A stretch of 52,878 bases of DNA from Chara braunii (lineage: Eukaryota; Streptophyta; Charophyceae; Charales; Characeae). A program made the position numbers and the translations under genes. Location of the stretch: assembly GCA_003427395.1 (NCBI GenBank), contig BFEA01000008.1, positions 1,485,381-1,538,258 of the forward strand. The letters run 5' to 3'. The notes below the pieces were generated by a model. That model did no database searches. It was not told the origin of the DNA and saw nothing but the letters and a program-made list of their open reading frames with translations. Below are positions 43,968 through 52,878 of the stretch, in pieces; position 1 is the stretch's first letter; every line of letters begins with the position of its first letter.

Positions 43968-44872
43968 ATGGCTTCGATGGAAGACTTACAACGTGGAGCG
44001 GTGGAGGGCTGGTAATCCTGGAGGAGGGATGTAGGCGGTTGCAGGATATTGTCGGTGTCTTCGCAATGGCAGAAGGGGCCGGAGATTGAAAGGGGGGCGA
44101 TCTCGTTGGCTGCTTGGTTGGAAGACAAGACTCAGGACACGCTGGACATCATCTGGGAGCTGGAGAAGGGGCTGCATCCCCAGCTCGATGCCTTCATTGA
44201 TTGGGGGTGGGTGGACGATATGATGGGTGCCTGCAAAACCCTATTCAAGGAGGGTCGTGACCTGCGTAACCAGCTCGAAAACAGCTTGTGGACACTGGAG
44301 GGTGAGGGAAGCAGTGATGATGGCCATGGTGGCAGCAACGACAACAATAGCAATATCGGCAGCGGCAACATCGTCAACAACAACATCACCAATGGAGACA
44401 AGGGCGCGGGCAGCGGTGACGAGGAAAACAGCGGTGGGGACAACAACAACCACAACCACAATAGCAACAATGCCGACGATGGCAACAATAACAACAGCAG
44501 TAAAAACAACACGATGGCGTCATATTCAACAGTAGAGACCAGGGAGCTGGCAGCAGCGATGATGGCCACAGTGGGAGCAGCGACAGCAACAGCGATACCA
44601 ACAGCGGCGACATCAATAACAACCACATCACTGTCAGAGACAACGATCCAGGCAGCGGCGATCTTGACAACAGCGGTGGAGACAACAACAACAACAACAG
44701 CGACAACAACAATAACAACAACGACAACGGCGATGGAGAAAACAACAACAACGGCAAACACAACAATGACACCCATGGCGGCGGCAACAGCAACAACAGT
44801 GTGGGATGCGTGTATAGTGCTCCAGTGCAAGAAGATTACAAGCTCTTCCCGGTGGGAGAGAACTTGGGGTGA
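43968..44872 (+). pseudogene. Asp/Asn/Ser/Gly-rich ORF with frameshift
   Basis: ATG at 43968 opens MASMEDLQRGAVEGW, then TAA. The same frame continues from about 44049 as a globular-looking segment (LAAWLEDKTQDTLDIIWELEKG, WGWVDDMMGACKTLFKEGRDLRNQLENSLW) and then an Asn/Asp/Gly/Ser-rich tract. Near 44510 the tract moves to another frame and continues without a stop to TGA at 44870-44872 (ending YSAPVQEDYKLFPVGENLG). The tract is built on AAC, GAC and AGC codons, and frame-shifted it reads as poly-Thr. The non-repetitive N-terminus argues for a real coding origin, host gene fragment or transposon protein, now broken. No family recognised. Confidence 0.4.
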
Positions 44873-45068
44873 GCGGTTGATTGTTTCCCCCCCAATTGAT
44901 CGGGATTCTTTCCCGCATAGATCGTTCCTCCCATCCTGTGTCGGGTGGGGGTGGGTCAGATGCTGAGCATTTGCTTAATTGGGGTTGGCCGGCCCTCCAA
45001 TCCTAATTACCGTGTGCATTGTTTGGTTTTTGGCTACCCTGGCAGGGGGTCAATCCTTCGCTGGTTTA
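44873..45068. other. No feature recognised
   Basis: Short spacer. Confidence 0.4.
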
Positions 45069-45136
45069 GGGGCATTCAGCCTCATATACTAATAGACATT
45101 ATGCATGGCAGGGGCTTTCAGCCTCATTTAGTAATA
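45069..45136 (+). repeat. Two direct repeats GGGGCWTTCAGCCTCAT
   Basis: GGGGCATTCAGCCTCATATA (45069) and GGGGCTTTCAGCCTCATTTA (45111), each followed by a TAATA-type ending. Confidence 0.7.
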
Positions 45137-45225
45137 CAGATCATGTGGATCATACAAACGCACTTACACAGGAATGGCCATGTGGCATGGCCACATCACA
45201 CAAACAATTCATATATCATTGTACA

Positions 45226-45285
45226 GGGACACTGGACCTGATTTTCCAGCAGGTGACTCCCCCACCAATAGATGGATCTTCAACG
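45226..45285 (+). repeat. CAGGTG/CTCCCCACC short repeat, copy b
   Basis: GACACTGGACCTGATTTTCC, AGCAGGTGACTCCCCCACCA and ATAGATGGATC. Followed at 45307 by CTGCTCTTATCACC, like the flank of copy a. Confidence 0.75.
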
Positions 45286-45822
45286 GTGGGGTCCACTTGA
45301 CGGGGCTGCTCTTATCACCTCGTCAAGTGGTCTTCCTGCAAACAAAGTTTCCCCCCAAAAAAACGGCCTCCTTCAGACTTCCCCGACATGTTCCCTCCAA
45401 AGGAAATGGCAATGGTGGACGTCAACTGCTTCGGATGACCTACACAGCAAGTCCCGCTAGTGATAATGCAGTAGTCTGGCTGTCAGCACATGGGACCTGA
45501 GTGAACAGGCAGGCTAGTCTGGATAATGGTGTGCACACGCTGTCAGTTAATCCCCGGAGAAGTCAGGACAATACCAACCGGCCTAGCACAGTTGATACAT
45601 CCCTGAACTGTTGAAATGCAGACCAGAGTTTGAACTCTACTGGAAGCAGACAAGTGAAATACTAAAATTCTGAATTGCCTAGGGCCGGTCAGTTCTATTA
45701 TACCATATTAAGGCCGTCATCCTTTCTGTTTTTAAAAAGAAAAAAAGAATTCAGGGCAATCAATGCTGCAGGGATCACAGAAACTGTATCATAGCAATGC
45801 TCTAAGCTGTTATTATTGTAAA
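45286..45822. other. No feature recognised
   Basis: No supported gene or further repeat. Confidence 0.4.
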
Positions 45823-45880
45823 AGGGGCGCTGGACCCGTTTTCCAGCAGGTGCAGCTCCCCACCAATAGACGGGAGCACC
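45823..45880 (+). repeat. CAGGTG/CTCCCCACC short repeat, copy c
   Basis: GGCGCTGGACCCGTTTTCCA, GCAGGTGCAGCTCCCCACCA and ATAGACGGGAGC. It lies about 40 bp before the target site of SINE A. Confidence 0.75.
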
Positions 45881-45996
45881 CCCTGACTGGATACTATGCG
45901 GAGGTGCTCATACCACTTCCCATAGTATTCTTTCTTTCTTTCTTTCTTTTTTTTTTTTTTTTTTCTTTTTTTTTCCTTTTTTTTTAACGAGTAACC

Positions 45997-46628
45997 TACA
46001 TTCTTCTCTCAATTTCACCTCACACTACCCACCTACCACTACTCCTAATTATAGTCGTACGGGGAACCCCGTGGCAGACACAACTGTCTCCACGAGAGAA
46101 CACAGAAGCTGCACCCGCCCTGCAGGTGGGCGATACCGGCCAGGGGATAGCCGGTAGCATCAGGGACCATGCCAACAGGACCAATCCCTGTGCCTCCCCT
46201 CAGGTAGCCTCCCCTACGAACACCAGAAGACTCTGCTCAATGCTGATCGGGGGATCCAGTGGCCTATCTCTAGGTGGCTGACACCAAGCTTGTGCAGGAA
46301 GGTACATGAAGGTACATTCTTCTCTCAATTTCACCTCACACTACCCACCTACCACTACTCCTAATTATAGTCGTACAGGGAACCCCATAGCAGACACAAC
46401 TGTCTCCACAAGAGAACACAGAAGCTGCACCCGCCCTGCAGGTGGGCGATACCGGCCAGGGGATAGCCGGTAGCGACAGGGGCCATGCCAACAGGACCAA
46501 TCCCTGCGCCTCCCCTCAGGTCGCCTCCCCTACGAACACCAGCAGGCGCTGCTCAATGCTGATCGCCGTGATCGGCGGATCCAGTGGCCTATCTCTAGGT
46601 GGCCGGCACCAAGCTTGCCGAGGAAGGT
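45997..46628. repeat. 316-bp tandem duplication in SINE A body
   Basis: Both units begin TACATTCTTCTCTCAATTTC and end near AGGAAGGTACATGA, with a few percent of differences. A true tandem duplication is likely since the differences are scattered. Confidence 0.85.
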
Positions 46629-46700
46629 ACATGAGGCCAATGGATTGAACCCAAGACTACCTGAATGCCACTTGCATGCCTTGCCAACTGAGCTAGGCTG

Positions 46701-47758
46701 CTGGATACCCCCATAGTTTTTTTTTTTTTTTTTTTTAAGTCCAGGGTGTTGTAGAGGCCAGTCAGTATGTGCACAGTGATCACCTGGAACTGTGAGCCGC
46801 GGGTGTCCTGGAATATGAGACCACCTCCCAACCCATCCTCACGTCAATACTCCTAGCGCACTCCGTATCCCACTTTTCTACCTCAGTGTGACCAGCACTC
46901 AGGACCATTGCCCTACCAACGGGCAGGCAACTTGGACCGAACAGCAGTGATAGGCACCAGGGCTGATAGATTGCCCAGCCATGGTGGAAGTGGAATCAAA
47001 CGAACCTTGTCGAATGGGAACCTCAGACGCTAGGCCCAGACAATGAACTACAGGCCCCATATACATAGCCAGCAGAGAGTTCTATCCGAATGTCAGTAGG
47101 AACTGCACCCAATGCCACCCTATCCAACCTACCTGAACCTACTGCAGGCACTAGGCCCCACCAGTGACTAGCTCCCCAGCCTGTTTTTTGTGTGTATATT
47201 CTGTGAATCTGTGTACACAGTATTATGTGTGGAGACTTGTGTATGTAACCTGTAGGTGATATATAATTCGCAAGCTATGTGTGTATGCCCGAAAGCTATG
47301 TGTTTTCTGTGAATCATGTGTGTATCGAGGAGAGAACGGGGCCAGCTGGACAAGGACCCCCCCGAAGGACCGAACCAAGCTTGAACCCGTAACCATGTAA
47401 CATGTAATCCAAGACTCTACCGTATGAGCAACTTCCGGAAATGGAATGAACGTGTGATATGCCAGACTGGGGAGAACATCAGAACACCCGAGACCAACAC
47501 CCCAAGCAAACCCTGTGAAACCCACAACCAACATACAACACCGTGGACTACCCTTGGGTGGTGCGCAGGCAGTGTCTGTAATAGTACCATGCGTCAGCCC
47601 AAGGGGATGTGTGTCCAGCCGTGCGTCAATCTAACGCCCTCCGGTGTCCATGCGCAAGGCTGCGGGGTTTTGAACCTGCAACCTTATACCACAATGCGCA
47701 TTTCCAACCGGTGCTCTAACCACTGAGCTACATCAACTGGACTGGATACCCCCATAGT
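46701..47758 (-). mobile_element. SINE B: about 1-kb element with serial tRNA-like modules
   Basis: Flanked by a perfect 17-bp duplication CTGGATACCCCCATAGT (46701-46717 and 47742-47758). Minus strand: module 1 has TAGCTCAGTGGTTAGAGC and GGTTCAAAACC (47713-47730, 47666-47676) with a GCTC/GAGC D stem. Module 2 has TGCTCATACGGTAGAGTC and GGTTCAAGCT (47413-47430, 47378-47387). Module 3 has GTAGTTCATTGTCTGGGC and an expanded B box GGTTCGTTTGATTCC (47034-47051, 46992-47006). A fourth A-box-like word is at 46910-46928. It ends GGCCTCTACAACACCCTGGA then CTT and poly(A) (plus 46717-46764). Most SINEs have one tRNA-like head; three or more in series is unusual. Confidence 0.7.
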
Positions 47759-47762
47759 ATTC

Positions 47763-47827
47763 CCTACGCCGAGGGTTAAAAAACAAAAAAAAAAAACAAA
47801 TCTAAAAGTTTTGCTTTTTCACATTGC
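47763..47827. other. Spacer
   Basis: A-rich spacer; no feature. Confidence 0.4.
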
Positions 47828-48523
47828 TTACAATGCGACCAAACAGCATAAATGACTAGATGAATAGTCAGAATAGGCAAAAAAAAAAAAAAAAAAAAAG
47901 ATGAATAGGTTTTGTTGATGAGATTGTCTAGTGAGAGCATTGTGCGTATTTCCCCTTACTAAAGGGGAGGGGCTAAGAGGTGGACCCACAGCTTTGCGGC
48001 AAAGGCCTGGAAATGGAAATCGGTTTCCAGGAATTGGTCGTCGGGGTGCACGGCCAATTTCGAAATGAGACCCCACCGCACCCGCGTGGTGAGGCGTGCC
48101 CGGAGGGTTCACTTTCCAGAAAAGGAAAACTTTCCTTTTCGATGTATGGGGGTTCCAGTTTCCTCGAACGTGGATTCTGGAGGACTGTACCCGGACAAGA
48201 GTGGGCGGCCTGGGTTGGTGGCGCCGAGCAACACTTGTGTCGCTTGGTAGCAGTACAGCGAGCAGTTTGGAGCCCCATACCCACATGTTGCTGGGGTCCA
48301 GAGGCAAACCGGTTTCCCCAAGGGTTGTTGATTTGTCCCGTTCCACCACCGCGGCATCTCCATTACCTTCTCTATGCATTTTCTTTCGTTTGTCGTCTGC
48401 AGTCTTCCCGCGGGTGTGGCAGACATGGATAGCATCCAAGCAGGTGGGGCAGACAGTGAGTGGGAAGAGAGGGTGGTGATGATGGTCTTCGTTGTTGCTG
48501 AAGTGCTGCAACATGTCAATCAT
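47828..48523 (-). other. 231-codon open frame, unrecognised
   Basis: An uninterrupted minus-strand frame (MIDMLQHFSNNEDHHHHPLF to the stop at 47828). It contains CPTCLDAIHVCH, a possible zinc-binding cluster, then charged and Pro-rich sequence. Its last part is translated from a 21-base poly(A) run and is not coding. Two plus-strand frames are also open here, so the strand is unsure. The upper end (above about 48490) overlaps LINE 2 sequence. It may be a gene fragment or just GC-rich DNA free of stops. Confidence 0.25.
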
Positions 48524-48575
48524 TCAACCTATTTGATGCTTACAGACGTCTCTTTCCTACCAAACGCTCATACAC

Positions 48576-49910
48576 ATGTTTCAGGAAAAGTCAAATATGA
48601 AAGCATCTAAGTCGAGGATAAACCTAATACTTTTATCAGAGGAACTGGAGGGAGCTCTCCAAGTAGCAGAGATCTTCCCTTGCAGTATCTTCCCTGGTCT
48701 GGACCATGCCATGGATGTTGTATTACTATCGTTCGGAAAGAAGCCTGACCAAGGTAGAGGTTTCTATAAATTAAACACATCTCTGCTCCACATAGACAGT
48801 TTCAAAGTATATCTCCAGGATGTTTGGTCTTTCTGGAGAGAGCAGAAAGAACAAATCAAGGATGATATACGCTGGTTCAACAACGGCCTAATGTTCCTGG
48901 GCCGTAAATGCAATGAATATTCAAAACTGCTTGCTATGCAGCGACATCGGGAAGAAATTGACCTACAAAAACAACTACAACAACTTCAGCAACAAGAATA
49001 AGAGTTGATTTATGAAATCAAGAAAACTGAAACCTCTCAAAAAATCAGTACCCTTGAAACCAAATTACTATCTTTTATGGAACATCGTTGGCAAGGGATC
49101 AGAATCAGAGGTAAGCTAAAGGGCCATAACATAGAAGGAATCATGGATGCGAGATTTTTTGCCACAACAAAAGTAAGGACGGGACGCACAATCATTGAGG
49201 TTTTTTTTAACCCTCAAGGTGGCCAATTCTCTCTAGTCACTTCTACGGCGGAATGCACAAACGTAGCAAGGGACTTCTACAAATCCCTCTTCACATCGGA
49301 ATGCAAACAGCCGAGAGAGCAAAGGGCTAAAGAAATAAAAGAATTCATGAAACCACTAACTAAAGCCCTAAGTAATCAACAGAAAGAAATGCTAGACACC
49401 CCCCTCACAAAGGAAGAAATTTGGTCGGCCTTGATGATGATGGAAGAAGACAAAACCCCCGGGATTGACGGCCTACCAAAATAATTTTGGGAAATCATGT
49501 GGGATTTTTTAGCCCAAGACCTGATGGACTTCTACCATGCAGTTTGGGCCACTGGTGCTATTGGGGAAATAGTTGGACAAGGGATTCTCACCCTATTATA
49601 CATAAAGGGAGATAAAGCAAATATCTGTAAGTACAGGCCAATTACCCTCGTCACAGTAGTTTATAAGTTGGCAGCAAAAGCACTCGCAAACCGTATGTTG
49701 AAAGTCATCAAGGACATTATTCACCCAACACAAACTGGTTTTATTGAAGAGAGGAACATCCAAGATAATATCCTATTAGTAAATGAACTAGTCAAACTTT
49801 CTAGGCAATCCAAACATAATGCAACTTTCATCTTCATAGATTTTGAAAAAGCATATGATCACGTAGACTGTTTTTTTTTAGAAAAATGCCTAGAAAAGTT
49901 TAACTTTTGA
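48576..49910 (+). pseudogene. LINE 2 endonuclease end, linker and RT N-half
   Basis: One frame throughout, interrupted by TAA at 48999-49001 and TAA at 49482-49484, closed by TGA at 49908. Landmarks: SRINLILLSEE and GLDHAMD (endonuclease end; the SDH Ser is Leu, as in LINE 1), a Gln-rich linker, DKTPGIDGLPK (RT entry), YRPITLVTVVYKLAAKALANRM, IHPTQTGFIEERNIQDNILL and FIFIDFEKAYDHVD with the first catalytic Asp. The good preservation makes this the best template in the window for recognising the family. Confidence 0.8.
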
Positions 49911-50383
49911 CCTAATTTTCGAAAATGGATTGCGATCCTGCACTCTAATGCTACAACGAGGGTAATGATAAACGGTAACCTAGCCCACCGATTGAGTTGG
50001 AACGATCAGTAAGACAAGGAGATCCAATTGCCCCCTTCCTCTATGTCATTATGATGGAAGCCCTAGCAGCAAACTTGAGATATAACAAGGACATCAAAAA
50101 AATTCAGGTCAGCTACATTCCAGAAGAAGCCATACCAATTTGATCTCTGTTTGCAGACGAACTCTCCCTGATGGTCGAAGCCTCCAATGAAAATCTAAGT
50201 GAAATTAAGAAACTTATGGATAAATTTTGCACCCTCTCAGACATGAGAATCAATTGGGGTACAAAAACACAAGGATGGTGGATACACCATCAGGGAGTGA
50301 GACCGCCAGAACACCCAAGGATTAACTGGGTCCAGCAGAGAATCCAATTAGGGTCTTGGGCATTTCATTTTTGCAATGGGTAA
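49911..50383 (+). pseudogene. LINE 2 RT C-half, catalytic FADD changed to FADE
   Basis: After a frame change the sequence reads SLFADELSLMVEASNENLSEIKKLMDKF with the catalytic box at 50150-50161 as Phe-Ala-Asp-Glu. The second Asp is replaced by Glu, expected to cripple the polymerase. The GWWIHHQG segment follows. Several small indels. Confidence 0.75.
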
Positions 50384-51865
50384 ACCAATTGAGAATGATG
50401 AATGTATAGGTAAATCAACTCTTGCTAAACTGGAATTATGGAAGGACAAACGGACCTCTATTATAGGGCGGTCGTTGGTCATAAACAATGTCATCTTGGC
50501 TTCAATTTGGTACAAATCAGCAGTATGGGCATTATATAAATCTGCACTTAAGCCTCTTCAAAGACAAATAATAGCATACCTGTGGAGAGGAAATCACGAT
50601 CATAAGAACGTATTAAGCAGAGTGGCATGGCAGGCAGTGATCCAACCCAAAGCAAAAGGAGGACTTGGTTTATTAGACCCCTCTACCCAAACCATGACCC
50701 TCTCTATTCAATGGATTAAAATGTTACTTTTTAATCCGGAGACCCTCTGGATAGCTCTAGCGGAAGAACAGATCACGAGATTAGCCCCCGAAGTACCTAG
50801 TGGGACTGATCCACTGACATGGTTAGAGAATCGTTATTGGCCCATCCCTAGGGGCAGAGCACAACATGCTGATCAGCTAGTGGATTCTCATCGTCAAGCC
50901 ACAAGGATGGACATAAGAAATAACCCTTTTTGGATAGATCTCCTTAGAACGTGGCGTAAACTGCCCTTACCGGAAAAAATTGCTACAAACAGATGGGAGG
51001 AAGTCTGCCGACAACCTTTGTTCAATAACAGGTGGATCACTGATACACAGGGCAAGATGTTCCACTGCTTAGATTCCCCCTGGAAAGGTTGGGTAAAGAA
51101 CGGTTTACTAAGGGTAGGTGACATCTAGTTCCCAGAAACAAAGAACTGGCACCAGCTCTCCAGCCTCTTGCCAAGGCTAAGATATTGCAGGGGAACAACA
51201 AGTGTATTTGAAACAATTACTGAAGTCATCCCGATAGCATGGTTAAGAATTCTCAAGAAGGGTCCCCAACTTAAAGAAGGCGATTGGGTGGGTATCCAGG
51301 GGAACCCCCAGCAAATAGGAAATGTGATATTGGTGAACAATGGAGGAGCAGTTTTATTCTCAATCTTTTCAATCAACCAGAGCTACCAGATAAAACAATA
51401 TTTTACCAACGAAACCAGATGGGTAGAAAGGGAACAAGTCTTCAGAATCAGAGTTCTGAAACAAAAGGATCATTGGATTGCCTTCAAACCTGCATGTCCA
51501 ATTAATAAACTGGATTTTGACCCAACCTACTGGACATGGACGGTACCAGGAAGGAGTAGCAGAAAATGTACGCGTACTTTACACTCACTAACAGTCAAAT
51601 CAACCTATAGATTGTTGAGACCTAAATTAAATTTGAGAAATCGGGTTGAAAGCAGATGGATGAAGCACTTGAATGTGAGCAAGAAAGATATCAGGAATAT
51701 CAAGTGGTTCAAAACAATCAAGATCAGACCAACAAAGATCGCCTCTCTTCAATGGAAAATCGACCATCGTTGCCTTCCCACGAATGACTGGCTTATGGAC
51801 AGAACATCACTGGAAGAAAAAGACCTTGCTCATCCGTGGTGCAAGCTATGTATCTCATCATTCCC
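50376..51865 (+). pseudogene. LINE 2 ORF2 C-terminal region
   Basis: A 250-codon run (50376-51128) with LELWKDKRTSIIGRSLVINN, AYLWRGNHDHKN, PLTWLENRYWP, TWRKLPLPEKIATNRWEEV and GWVKNGLLRVGDI. Then a second run from 51168 with LRYCRGTTSVF, WLRILKKGPQLKEGDWV, SLTVKSTYRLLRP, WKIDHRCLPTNDWLMDRTSL and HPWCKLC, the start of the zinc-binding end. One stop separates the two runs. The final zf-RVT part is missing because of the junction at about 51865. Confidence 0.75.
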
Positions 51866-52337
51866 AAGTAGAAAGGTTGGATTAAGAGAGGTATCATGCG
51901 TATCAGAGATATATGGAATAAGGATACACGAGATTGGAAATCGTCAGAGGAATTGCAAAGTCAGTTAAGATATTGTCATCACTCGGAGGATGCACTGGAT
52001 CATATCATAGAATTGATACCTTTGTAATGGATTAGGATTCTCAGGAAAGGACAGGTGTTGGAGGAAGGGGATTGGGTTGCTATAAGGATGAAAGTTGATC
52101 TGATAGGTAATATAATGCAAATTAATCGTAATGGAGAGCTTCTATTGGAATTATATAGACTTGCACATGATCACGCAGTGGAATCCAATCCTAAGGAGGA
52201 AACTAGATGGGTGGATGAAGAGCAGGTCTTCACGATAAGGATGATGAAGCAAAAAGATAAATGGAGAGCCTTTAAACCCAATATTTCGATCCAACATCTA
52301 GAATTGGATCCCATTGAATGGATTTGGTCAACACCTA
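51866..52337 (+). mobile_element. LINE 3 fragment fused to LINE 2
   Basis: Sequence resumes at the equivalent of 51090 in LINE 2: RKGWIKRGIMRIRDIW, LRYCHHSEDALDHIIELIP, WIRILRKGQVLEEGDWVAI, ETRWVDEEQVFTIRMMKQKDK, LELDPIEWIWSTPM. It repeats a domain already read at 51060-51540 but with clearly different residues, so it is another copy or subfamily rather than a recent duplication. It is cut at 52338 by the LTR-like repeat. Confidence 0.75.
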
Positions 52338-52829
52338 TGTGACACCCGCGGCCTAGGTCGCGGGCATTTCGGCCGCTGCGGCCGATGAGGCCCGGTCCGC
52401 GGCCTGTTTTTTTAATTATTTCCCCCCCCCCAAACAAAATACGTTAAAAAAATATATATATATATATATGGGGGTGTAGGGCTTCGAAAACCCTACACCC
52501 CTATTTTTTTTTTTTGGAATCCGACTTTGTTTAGGATTTTTAAAAAATCAAAAACTAAAATCGATTTAAACAAAATTAAAAAACAAATATAAAGAGAAGT
52601 AGGAATTTTTTTTTGCCATTTTTTATCATAAGATATATGGTCCCTGAGTACACCTGTATTTTTTTGAACATTGGATTTATTTATTTTTTGCAGGGAAATG
52701 AGGTGTTTAAAAAAAAAAATATGCAAAATTTAAAAATAAATAAACAAAAAAACTTGAAAAAAAGGTTTTGATTGATTGATTGATTGTGAGTGAGTGAGTG
52801 AGTGAGTGAGTGAGTGAGTGAGTGAGTGA

Positions 52830-52878
<49 letters not shown>
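52338..52878 (+). mobile_element. LTR-like repeat, 5' part, copy 2
   Basis: Begins TGTGACACCCGCGGCCTAGG inside the LINE 3 reading frame and continues with GGCCGCTGCGGCCGATGAGG, an AT run, GTAGGGCTTCGAAAACCCTA and T-rich sequence to the edge. It is the partner of 1-643 in opposite orientation. The 3' end is outside the window. Confidence 0.65.
52766..52878. repeat. TTGA, GTGA and TG microsatellites at window edge
   Basis: Successive blocks of TTGATTGATTGA, GTGAGTGAGTGA and about 21 TG units to the end of the window. Confidence 0.95.

Larger units (their letters stand above)
45919..47762 (-). mobile_element. SINE A (tRNA-derived), split by SINE B
   Basis: On the minus strand the element starts GGTATCCAGCAGCC, has an A box in TAGCTCAGTTGGC (plus 46683-46695) and a B box GGTTCAATCC (46642-46651) about 33 bases on, then a body of about 316 bp present twice in tandem (46313-46628 and 45997-46312). 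It ends in an impure A tail (45931-45985). A 12-bp target duplication CCCATAGTATTC is at 45919-45930 and 47751-47762. Its first bases are separated from the rest because SINE B inserted at 46717/47742. A Pol III-type internal promoter is expected for this class. Confidence 0.75.
48490..51865 (+). mobile_element. LINE 2: 5'-truncated APE/RT LINE
   Basis: Homologous along its length to LINE 1. Homology begins in the last third of the endonuclease (around FDAYRRLFPTKRSYTCF, SRINLILLSEE, FPGLDHAMD). Then come linker, RT and C-terminal region, ending around HPWCKLCISS at about 51862, where it switches abruptly to a fragment of another LINE. Less decayed than LINE 1: one frame carries 48576-49910 with only two stops before the last. 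Confidence 0.85.

Noticed and set aside
44132-44830. Val-rich 232-codon minus-strand frame
   Set aside because: Antisense reading of the AAC/GAC/AGC codon tract; the plus strand has the non-repetitive coding-like ends.
46640-46700. A true tRNA gene on the minus strand
   Set aside because: A and B boxes are good but the body, A tail and target duplication identify a tRNA-derived SINE.
47859-47908. GATGAATAG repeated on both sides of a short sequence plus poly(A)
   Set aside because: Looks like a duplication around a tiny retroposed tail, but the body is only about 12 bases, so chance or slippage is as likely.

Overview
This window looks like repeat-dense nuclear DNA of a plant-lineage eukaryote. 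The proteins encoded by its retroelements read like the Ty3/gypsy and LINE polyproteins I associate with the charophyte alga Chara braunii. That name is an impression from protein wording and was not checked by a search. There is no operon structure, no rRNA gene, no true tRNA gene and no host gene I can name. Two runs of N (11507-11923 and 38510-39195), several isolated n bases and long microsatellites mark it as a draft scaffold.

Layout. 1-643: minus-strand start of an LTR-like repeat that begins TGTGAYACCCG. 660-2210: minus-strand Ty3-type gag pseudogene with three in-frame stops. 3211-6362: two diverged copies of a CT-rich repeat, separated by a GGGCCTG minisatellite. 6363-11506: a decayed LINE (APE endonuclease, RT, zinc-binding C-terminus). 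About 11.5-36.7 kb: a giant Ty3/gypsy retrotransposon of about 25 kb. 36.7-48.5 kb: minisatellite, a probable misassembled duplication, SINE tails, a G-rich island, a Asp/Asn-rich ORF, and a pair of nested tRNA-derived SINEs with clean target-site duplications. 48.5-52.34 kb: a second LINE fused to a fragment of a third. 52338-52878: the same TGTGAYACCCG repeat as at the left edge, in the opposite orientation.

The giant retrotransposon is the centrepiece. Its direct terminal repeats are about 6.9-7.1 kb each (5' LTR to 18812, 3' LTR to 36711). A primer-binding site next to the 5' LTR fits tRNA-Asp. The internal region carries gag with a CCHC knuckle, protease, RT/RNase H with YIDD, and integrase with HHCC and D,D35E. 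After integrase comes a third ORF of about 650 codons that ends in a decayed zinc knuckle. All ORFs except a long part of ORF3 are broken, and the LTRs differ at about 1 in 10 positions where sampled, so the copy is old. A 411-bp MITE-like element with a TTAA duplication sits in one LTR only.

The most unusual structure is in both LTRs: seven hairpins that share an almost constant 20-nt loop (ATGTTCCATAAGTTTGGGTG) but have unrelated, self-complementary stems. At least one stem shows a compensatory base-pair change between the two LTRs. They are followed by a five-unit repeat of roughly 95-120 bp. I know of no described element with this arrangement.
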